Assembly (NCBI GenBank): GCA_002392835.1
Contig: DGHX01000115.1
Coordinates: forward strand, 14,346 to 26,059
Origin: Prevotella sp. UBA3837
Lineage (GTDB): Bacteria; Bacteroidota; Bacteroidia; Bacteroidales; Bacteroidaceae
Length of the DNA: 11,714 bases
Direction of reading: 5' to 3'
The notes under the pieces are model-generated. The model did not search any database and was not told the DNA's origin. It worked only from the letters and a program-made list of their open reading frames with translations. The position numbers and the translations under genes are program-made. Position 1 is the first letter of the stretch. Each line of letters starts with the position of its first letter. Shown here piece after piece: positions 6,463-11,714 of the stretch.

Positions 6463-7731
6463 ATGTGTAAGTTCATAGTCATAGGCATCAGCGATGCACC
6501 GCAGCCCTTCTTCCCGCCAGAGGTGCTCAGCATCATACGGCAGGGACGGGTGTTCTCGGGCGGCAAGCGCCACCACGAGCTGGTGGCACCGTCGCTGCCC
6601 GAGGGTGCCGTGTGGACAGACATCACCGTACCCCTCGACGGTGTCTTTGAGCAGTATGCCTCACACTTCGCCCTTCACCCCTCACTGCCCGTCATCGTCT
6701 TCGCCAGCGGCGACCCGCTGTTCTTCGGCTTCGCCAACACCATACGGCGCATGATGCCCGAGGCCGAGGTGCAGGTATTCCCCACGTTCAACTCGCTGCA
6801 GCTGCTGGCCCACCGCCTGCTCATGCCCTACCACGACATGCGCATCGTGTCGCTGACGGGGCGCCCCTGGCCTGCCTTCGACCGTGCCCTCATAGAGCGG
6901 GCCGCCATGATAGGCGTGCTCACCGACCGCGAGCACACGCCCGCCGCCATCGCACGGCGCATGCTCGGCTACGGCTACGCCCACTACACCATGCACGTGG
7001 GCGAGCACTTAGGCAACCCCGGGAGCGAGCACGTCAGCACCCTCACGCTTGAGGAGGCCGCCGCCAGCACCTTCGCGCAGCCCAACTGCCTCATCCTCAA
7101 CACCCACCACTCATCACTCATCACTCATCACTCATCACTCTACAAGCCCTTCGGCATTCCCGATGCTGACTTTGCCCTGCTCGACGGCCGCGAGAAGATG
7201 ATCACGAAGATGCCCATCCGCCTGCTCACGCTGCAAGCCCTCGACTTGCCCCGCCGCCACGTGCTGTGGGACATAGGTGCCTGCACGGGCAGCGTCAGCA
7301 TTGAGGCACGCCTCAGCTTCCCCCACCTGCTGATAGAGGCCTTCGAAGTGCGCCCTGAGTGTGAGGCCATCATCAGCGAGAACATGCGGCGCCACGGCGC
7401 ACCCGGCATCGGCATCCACATAGGCGACTTCCGTTCTGTATACTGCGATATGATTGCAGTCAACAGGCCCGCCACGCCCCCCGATGCCGCCTTCATAGGC
7501 GGCCACGGCGGCCACCTGAAGGACATCATGCGCATACTGAAGGACATCATGCAGCCCGGCGCCGTCGTCGTGATGAACAGCGTGAAGGCACCACGGGTGA
7601 CCACCGACAGCCACCGCCTGTGGGACGAGGCCTGCCAGGAGCTGGGCCTGCCGCAGGAGCCGCCGCTGCACATACAGCTGAACGACCACCACCCCATCAC
7701 CATACTGAAATGCACCATACCAAGGAAATGA
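6463..7731 (+). CDS. cobL: Fused precorrin-6Y C5,15-methyltransferase (decarboxylating), CbiE-CbiT / CobL
   Basis: I chose the ATG at 6463 (MCKFIVIGIS, 422 residues), not an in-frame ATG at 6349: the upstream codons overlap cbiHC, cross the spacer repeat and resemble no methylase N-terminus. Residues 1-212 are CbiE: FIVIGIS (4-10), the FASGDPLFFGF motif (80-90) and FPTFNSLQLLAHRL (106-119). Residues about 227-422 are CbiT: LWDIGACTGSVSIEA (268-282) is the SAM-binding motif I, followed by DAAFIGGHGG (341-350). Together these methylate C5 and C15 and decarboxylate the C12 acetate side chain. The linker THHSSLITHHSSLYK is encoded by a heptamer tandem repeat. The stop overlaps the next start as ATGA, indicating translational coupling. 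Domain order and length (about 400-420 residues) fit known CobL proteins. Confidence 0.93.
   Translation: MCKFIVIGISDAPQPFFPPEVLSIIRQGRVFSGGKRHHELVAPSLPEGAVWTDITVPLDGVFEQYASHFALHPSLPVIVFASGDPLFFGFANTIRRMMPEAEVQVFPTFNSLQLLAHRLLMPYHDMRIVSLTGRPWPAFDRALIERAAMIGVLTDREHTPAAIARRMLGYGYAHYTMHVGEHLGNPGSEHVSTLTLEEAAASTFAQPNCLILNTHHSSLITHHSSLYKPFGIPDADFALLDGREKMITKMPIRLLTLQALDLPRRHVLWDIGACTGSVSIEARLSFPHLLIEAFEVRPECEAIISENMRRHGAPGIGIHIGDFRSVYCDMIAVNRPATPPDAAFIGGHGGHLKDIMRILKDIMQPGAVVVMNSVKAPRVTTDSHRLWDEACQELGLPQEPPLHIQLNDHHPITILKCTIPRK
7109..7140 (+). repeat. Heptamer tandem repeat (ACTCATC)n inside cbiET
   Basis: Four full copies of ACTCATC (7109-7136) plus a partial ACTC lie exactly between the CbiE and CbiT domains. 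Because 7 is not a multiple of 3, gain or loss of one copy would shift the frame and remove CbiT. The present copy number keeps the gene open. Confidence 0.9.
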
Positions 7732-9623
7732 CAAAGAAAATAGCCATCATAACCACCAGCCAGGCCGGCGAATACATCGCCGACAAGTTGCTGCAGCATC
7801 TACCGCATCTACAACACCTACAGCATCTACCGCATCTACAGCACCTACCGAACCTACAGGCCGAGCCACTCCCCCGCACTGACGTGGGCCGCTGCTGGCA
7901 CCACTACGACGCCTTCATCTTCATAGGCGCCATGGGCATCTGCGTGCGCACCATAGCACCATACATAGAAGACAAGCACAGCGACCCCGCCGTAGTGTGC
8001 GTCGACAGCCTGGGCCGCCACGCCATCAGCGTGCTCAGCGGGCATGTGGGCGGGGCCAACGCGCTGGCACAGCATGTGGCACAGCTGCTGAAGGCACAAC
8101 CCGTCATCACCACGCAGAGCGACCTCAGCGGACTGTGGGCCCTTGACACGCTGCACCGACGCTTCAACTGGGCCGTCGACGACGGCGGGCGCATGAACGA
8201 CGCCATCTTCGCCTTCGTCAACCGTCAGCCCACGGCGCTGCTCATCCGTGAACACGATGAGGGCACTGAGTATCTGCTGCGCACACGTCCGCCGCACGTC
8301 ACGCTGGTCAGCAGCACCGACGAGGTGGACGAGCAGCACTACAAGCTCTGCATCGTCGTGTCGCACCGCAACGAGACCGTCTGCAACCGCATACCCACCC
8401 TGCAGTACATACCGAGGGTGCTCACCGTGGGCTTCGGACTGGCCCACGAGGCACAGCCCGTGGAACAGATCTGCAACGCCATGGAGCAGGCCATGACGGA
8501 CCACGGCTTCATGCCCTGTCCGAAAGCGTGGTGCACCATCGACGTGAAGGAGAACGAGCCCTTCGTCAGCTATCTGCGCCAGCAGGGCGAGCAGGTACGC
8601 TTCTTCACCGCCAAGGAGCTGGCAAAGGTCAGCGTGCCCCACCCCAGCAGCACCGTGCAGCACCATGTGGGCACGCCCAGCGTCAGCGAGGCAGCAGCCA
8701 TCTTGGGCAGCGGGGGCGGAGAGCTGGTCATAGAGAAGGTGAAGGGCCAAAACTGGACCATGGCAGTAGCTGAGGCCCCCCTTTCGCCCCCCGAGGGGGG
8801 CACTATAGTCCCTGCCCTTGAAACTATTGAAGCCCCCTCGGGGGCCGTAGGGGGGGCCTTAGGGGCTCCCTTCATCGACATCGTCGGTGCCGGCCCTGGC
8901 GACCCCGACCTCATCAGCGTGCGCGGCCGGCAGCTGCTGGAGCAGGCCGACCTCATCCTCTACGCCGGGTCACTGGTGCCCCGTGAGCTCACCGACTGCC
9001 ACAAGCCGGGAGCCGTGGTGCGCTCGTCGGCCGACATGACGCTCGAGGAGCAATGCCAGCTGATGGCGGAGCACTACCGACAGGGCCACCGCATCGTACG
9101 ACTGCACACCGGCGACCCCTGTATCTTCGGAGCCATACAGGAGCAGATGGCCTTCTTCGACCGCGAGGGGATGCGCTACCGCATCACGCCCGGCATCAGC
9201 TCGTTCCTGGCTGCCGCCGCCGAGCTGCGCTCGCAGTTCACCATTCCCGAGCGCACACAGACCATCATCCTCACCCGCGGCGAAGGGCGCACTCCCATGC
9301 CCGAGCGCGAAAAACTGCACCTGCTGGCCCGCTCGCAGTCAACGATGTGCATCTTCCTCTCGGCAGCCATCGTCGACGATGTGCAGCGCGAGCTGCTCAC
9401 GGAGTATCCCCCCGAGACGCCCGTCGCCGCTTGCTACCACCTCACCTGGCCCGACCAGCGCATCTACCGCGGACAGCTGAAGGACCTGGCCGCCATGGTG
9501 CACGAGAACCACCTGACGCTGACCACCATGCTCGTGGTGGGCGAGGCCATCGACAACCGGCAGGGACTGTCGGAACTATACTCGGAACACTTCACGCACC
9601 TCTTCCGCAAGGGAAAGGAATAA
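7728..9623 (+). CDS. cobM: Fused cobalt-precorrin-5A hydrolase / precorrin-4 C11-methyltransferase (CbiG-CbiF, CobM)
   Basis: I chose the ATG at 7728 (MTKKIAIITTS, 631 residues), which overlaps the cbiET stop as ATGA; an in-frame ATG at 7710 lies inside cbiET. Residues 1-348 resemble CbiG: FIFIGAMGICVRTIAPYI (63-80), LSGHVGGANALA (103-114) and a C-terminal CobE-like part (about 230-348) ending GGELVIEKVKGQNWTMAVA. CbiG opens the delta-lactone and releases the C20 unit as acetaldehyde, a step specific to the oxygen-independent route. Residues 382-631 are CbiF/CobM, which methylates C11: IDIVGAGPGDPDLISVRG (383-400), LYAGSLVP (411-418), RLHTGDPCIFGAI (458-470), ITPGISSFLAAAAELR (486-501). A run of seven [HN]L[PQ] tripeptides (25-45) replaces the usual variable segment after the first helix, and a Pro/Gly/Ala linker (350-381) is encoded by GC-rich inverted repeats. 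The usual GxGC motif of the CobE-like part reads VGFGLAH here. Confidence 0.9.
   Translation: MTKKIAIITTSQAGEYIADKLLQHLPHLQHLQHLPHLQHLPNLQAEPLPRTDVGRCWHHYDAFIFIGAMGICVRTIAPYIEDKHSDPAVVCVDSLGRHAISVLSGHVGGANALAQHVAQLLKAQPVITTQSDLSGLWALDTLHRRFNWAVDDGGRMNDAIFAFVNRQPTALLIREHDEGTEYLLRTRPPHVTLVSSTDEVDEQHYKLCIVVSHRNETVCNRIPTLQYIPRVLTVGFGLAHEAQPVEQICNAMEQAMTDHGFMPCPKAWCTIDVKENEPFVSYLRQQGEQVRFFTAKELAKVSVPHPSSTVQHHVGTPSVSEAAAILGSGGGELVIEKVKGQNWTMAVAEAPLSPPEGGTIVPALETIEAPSGAVGGALGAPFIDIVGAGPGDPDLISVRGRQLLEQADLILYAGSLVPRELTDCHKPGAVVRSSADMTLEEQCQLMAEHYRQGHRIVRLHTGDPCIFGAIQEQMAFFDREGMRYRITPGISSFLAAAAELRSQFTIPERTQTIILTRGEGRTPMPEREKLHLLARSQSTMCIFLSAAIVDDVQRELLTEYPPETPVAACYHLTWPDQRIYRGQLKDLAAMVHENHLTLTTMLVVGEAIDNRQGLSELYSEHFTHLFRKGKE
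7797..7859 (+). repeat. Nonamer tandem repeat inside the CbiG domain
   Basis: Seven consecutive 9-bp units of the form CATCTAC(C/A)(G/A), with CACCTACAG and AACCTACAG variants, encode seven tripeptides [HN]L[PQ]. The period is in frame, so copy-number change would lengthen or shorten the protein by three residues per unit without a frameshift. Confidence 0.9.
8772..8869 (+). repeat. GC-rich inverted repeats forming the CbiG-CbiF linker
   Basis: GCCCCCC/GGGGGGC (8786-8792 with 8795-8801) and GCCCCC/GGGGGC (8832-8837 with 8840-8845) are two compact hairpins, followed by G-runs (about 8850-8866). Their base composition and form are unlike the flanking codons and match palindromic intergenic repeats; here the insert is in frame and provides about 30 residues between the two enzymes. 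Confidence 0.7.
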
Positions 9624-9667
9624 GCAGAATACATCTCTTTTAATAACAAACAAAACTACTAAACACA
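9624..9667 (+). other. AT-rich spacer before the GH28 gene
   Basis: The 44-nt spacer has no hairpin and no TAnnTTTG element. It is A-rich just before the ATG at 9668, as is common for efficiently translated Bacteroidota genes. Read-through from the cobalamin genes is the simplest reading. Confidence 0.5.
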
Positions 9668-11086
9668 ATGAAGACTAAGACAAGAAGACTGTGGCTGGCC
9701 ATGCTGCTCATGGCACTGGCCACCCCGCTATGTGCACAGGCGGCGGGCACCGTGTACGACGTGCGCGACTATGGTGCCAAGGGCGACGGCCAGACCCTGG
9801 ACCACCAGGCCATCAACGCCGCCATCGACGCTGCTACCAACGCCGGCGGCGGACAGGTGCTGCTCACCCCCGGCACCTACCTCTGCGGCAGCATACGCCT
9901 GAAGAGCAACGTCGACCTGCACCTCACGGCCGGAGCGAAGATACTGGCCGCACCGGCCAGCATGAAGGCCTACGACGAGAGCGAGGTGTTCGGCGCACCA
10001 GAATACCAGGACGGCGGACACACCTACTTCCACAACTCGCTCATCTGGGCCGAGGGGCAGCAGAACATCAGCATCACCGGCCGCGGCACCATCGACGGCG
10101 AGGGCCTGACACGCAACGACACCGAGCGCGGAGGCAACGTGCAGGGAGGCAGCATAGGCACCGGCGACAAGGCCATAGCGCTGAAGCTGTGCCGTAACGT
10201 CACGCTGCGCGACATCACCATCTTCCGCGGCGGACACTTCGCCATCATCGTCACCGGATGTGACATCGGCACCATCGACAACGTCACCATCGACACCAAC
10301 CGCGACGGCATTGACATCGACTGCTGCAAGTACTTCACCGTGAGCAACACGAAGGTGAACACGCCGCACGATGACGCCATCGTGCTGAAGAGCTCGTATG
10401 CGCTGAAGAAACCCGTGCTCTGCGAGCATATACTCATCACCAACTGCATCGTCACGGGCTACAAGCTGGGCACTTTCCTCGACGGCACCTACGTGCCCGA
10501 GAAGGTGGGCTGGGTGTGCGGACGCATCAAGCTGGGCACCGAGTCGAACGGCGGCTACCGCAACATCACCATCTCGAACTGCACCTGCATGTACAGCTCG
10601 GGACTGGCCTTCGAGGAGGTGGACCAGGGCAAGATGGAGAACATCGTGGTGGACAACATCTCGCTCAGCCACGTGCACCACTACCCCATCTACATCACCA
10701 CCGGCTGCCGCAACCGCGGACCGAAGGAGCGCACCGACATCTCGTCGGCACGCGACATCTATATTAATAATGTGGTGGCCGACGACTGCGACTCGCTGGC
10801 CAGCATCATCGTCACCGGCATGGAGGGCACGCCCATCCGCAATGTGTCGCTCTCGAACATCTACGTGCGCTACCGTGGCGGCGGCCAGAAGGTGGACAAG
10901 CCCTACCGCGAGCAGGGCACCAACTATCCTGAGCCCCGCTGGGCAGGCCCCACGCCGGCCTACGGCCTCTTTGCCCGACACGTCGACGGCCTGCGCCTGC
11001 AGAACGTGCGCTTTGAGCTGATGCGGCCCGACGAGCGGCCCGACATCGTACTGGAGGACGTGCAGAACTACGAGAACCTTAAATAA
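9668..11086 (+). CDS. GH28 family polygalacturonase-like pectinase, secreted
   Basis: The 472-residue protein has a signal peptide (MKTKTRRLWLAMLLMALATPLCAQA, cleavage about residue 23-25), so it acts in the periplasm or outside the cell. The mature part is a right-handed parallel beta-helix of the GH28 type, starting YDVRDYGAKGDGQTLDHQAIN (30-50), the pectate-lyase-like N-terminal block. Catalytic-site elements are visible: NRDGID (211-216), HDDAIVL (234-240, Asp235/Asp236) and GRIKLGT (285-291). The GHG motif of classical endo-polygalacturonases is not seen between them; GYKLGTF is at that place. GH28 enzymes hydrolyse galacturonic-acid linkages in homogalacturonan or rhamnogalacturonan. 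With a GH106 rhamnosidase in the same gene string, a rhamnogalacturonan-type substrate is plausible. A 12-bp hairpin follows 7 nt after the stop. Family is firm; exact linkage is open. Confidence 0.9.
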   Translation: MKTKTRRLWLAMLLMALATPLCAQAAGTVYDVRDYGAKGDGQTLDHQAINAAIDAATNAGGGQVLLTPGTYLCGSIRLKSNVDLHLTAGAKILAAPASMKAYDESEVFGAPEYQDGGHTYFHNSLIWAEGQQNISITGRGTIDGEGLTRNDTERGGNVQGGSIGTGDKAIALKLCRNVTLRDITIFRGGHFAIIVTGCDIGTIDNVTIDTNRDGIDIDCCKYFTVSNTKVNTPHDDAIVLKSSYALKKPVLCEHILITNCIVTGYKLGTFLDGTYVPEKVGWVCGRIKLGTESNGGYRNITISNCTCMYSSGLAFEEVDQGKMENIVVDNISLSHVHHYPIYITTGCRNRGPKERTDISSARDIYINNVVADDCDSLASIIVTGMEGTPIRNVSLSNIYVRYRGGGQKVDKPYREQGTNYPEPRWAGPTPAYGLFARHVDGLRLQNVRFELMRPDERPDIVLEDVQNYENLK

Positions 11087-11090
11087 ACGC

Positions 11091-11583
11091 CCGGTGCGGT
11101 TGAAGCCCAAAAAGGACTTCAACCGCACGGTCGGAAAGGAGCACTGCTGCACAAAGGAAATGGCAGCTATCTTCACAGACAACTGCCATCCATTTACTAA
11201 CTTTATTAAAAGATTGTCGCGACCGAGCCTATGGGAGGCAGTGGCACGAACGAGCCACACAGCCTCCTGAAACAGTCTCCACAAACCATTATTACTTATC
11301 TTCTACTGATGAAACATGGTGCGGAAACTATCGAAAACCAACTCATCGAGGTTGTGGAAAGACCTACTGCTAATTGATTACAATAGTCCACACCATGATT
11401 ATATATAAACAGCCATTGTTTCGCAATGCTGCAAATATACATCTGGTGTGGACGTCATTGTCATTATCCTTAGCAGTTTGAAACTTCCACATTTCGATGA
11501 AGGATAATACGTTTTAACGTCCTATAATAAAAGCGACAGATTACCTGGCATTTGCTCCCTCTCACGGGATGCGCCTGAATCTG
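11091..11583 (-). ncRNA. Candidate structured non-coding RNA, family not recognised
   Basis: A good leftward promoter (11589-11620) points into about 490 nt with no convincing protein gene but many inverted repeats. In transcript order: 11583-11537 (CAGATT/AATCTG closing nested GGC/GCC and TCCC/GGGA stems); 11508-11463 (ATTATCCTT/AAGGATAAT, 9 bp); 11453-11386 (GTCCACACCA/TGGTGTGGAC, 10 bp, with GAT/ATC and a nested AGC(C)ATTG/CAATGCT stem at 11411-11430); 11354-11339 (small stem); 11267-11234 (GGAGGC/GCCTCC enclosing GTGGC/GCCAC); 11189-11160 (ATGGCAG/CTGCCAT, 7 bp); 11128-11094 (12 bp). I see none of the hallmark sequences of tmRNA, RNase P RNA, SRP RNA or a cobalamin riboswitch. The region is AT-richer than the genes. 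The 3' end is a guess, and hairpins alone do not fix the strand; the promoter does. Confidence 0.45.
11094..11128. terminator. 12-bp hairpin between convergent units
   Basis: GTGCGGTTGAAG (11094-11105) pairs perfectly with CTTCAACCGCAC (11117-11128) around an 11-nt loop, just behind the GH28 stop. There is no good T-run on the + side; on the minus side the hairpin is followed by CGGGCGTTTATTTAA, a weak T-rich tract. It probably ends or protects the 3' end of the rightward mRNA and perhaps also of the leftward RNA. Confidence 0.6.
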
Positions 11584-11588
11584 AGTTG

Positions 11589-11620
11589 CAAAAGTACATA
11601 TTATTTTTTAAAACACCAAA
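11589..11620 (-). promoter_or_regulatory. Strong leftward Bacteroidota promoter
   Basis: On the minus strand, TTTG (11617-11620), a 20-nt AT-rich spacer and TACTTTTG (11589-11596) fit TTTG-N19-21-TAnnTTTG almost ideally. The expected start site, about 5-6 nt further on (near 11583), coincides with the first base of the CAGATT/AATCTG hairpin. Confidence 0.65.
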
Positions 11621-11714
11621 TTATTTCACGTTTTTTGCACATTCACCGCTATCATGGTAACTCAGTCATGCAGTAACTGTTCAGGCCCAGGCCTATTGAT
11701 GGGATGATACTGAC
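11621..11714. other. Right-edge intergenic sequence
   Basis: No gene is visible. GTAACT occurs twice (about 11657 and 11674) and AGGCC occurs twice in tandem (about 11691-11700); neither can be assigned a role. Confidence 0.3.

Noticed and set aside
7092..7140. A CRISPR-like array from the tandem ACTCATC units
   Set aside because: The units are 7 bp, directly abutting and without spacers; it is a coding minisatellite.
11237..11247. GTGCCACTGCC on the minus strand, resembling a fragment of a cobalamin riboswitch box
   Set aside because: The other conserved parts of the B12 riboswitch are not visible, and it points away from the cobalamin genes; the bases are explained by the GGAGGC/GCCTCC hairpin.
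9728..11284. 518-codon open frame antisense to GH28, reaching into the right intergenic region
   Set aside because: Most of it is the shadow of the GH28 gene. The extra 66 codons at its start overlap the hairpin-rich region and show no recognisable family.

Overview
The window looks like a chromosomal fragment from a GC-rich Bacteroidota, most likely Prevotellaceae. The reasons are Bacteroidota-type promoters (TTTG, about 20 nt, TAnnTTTG), an absence of clear Shine-Dalgarno sites, the protein families present, and a Prevotella/Bacteroides-style C-terminal tail on the large glycosidase. The genus is an inference.

Layout. A secreted NlpC/P60 peptidase (65-649) is transcribed leftward. An 831-bp gene-free region (650-1480) follows. 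It holds that gene's promoter, a 505-bp inverted-repeat element (878-1382) with a terminator-like tandem array at its centre, and a promoter for the rightward genes. Five rightward CDSs then follow with short or no spacers: a GH106 alpha-L-rhamnosidase (1481-4963), three fused corrin-ring enzymes (CbiH-CbiC 4974-6386, CbiE-CbiT 6463-7731, CbiG-CbiF 7728-9623), and a GH28 polygalacturonase-like enzyme (9668-11086). The spacers are 10 nt, 76 nt, a 4-nt overlap and 44 nt. No terminator or obvious promoter lies between them, so they may form one transcription unit that mixes pectin-directed glycosidases with anaerobic-type cobalamin synthesis. The three fusions supply six ring-modifying activities. 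CbiL, CbiD, CbiJ and CbiA are not in the window.

The cobalamin genes carry low-complexity DNA of the kind usually seen between genes: a heptamer array between CbiE and CbiT, a nonamer array inside CbiG, GC-rich inverted repeats between CbiG and CbiF, and a small palindrome in the spacer before the cbiET gene.

The right end (11087-11714) is AT-richer and has no credible protein gene. It contains a strong leftward promoter (11589-11620) followed by about 490 nt crowded with perfect inverted repeats, ending at a 12-bp hairpin just behind the GH28 gene. This looks like an unrecognised structured non-coding RNA and is the best novelty candidate here.
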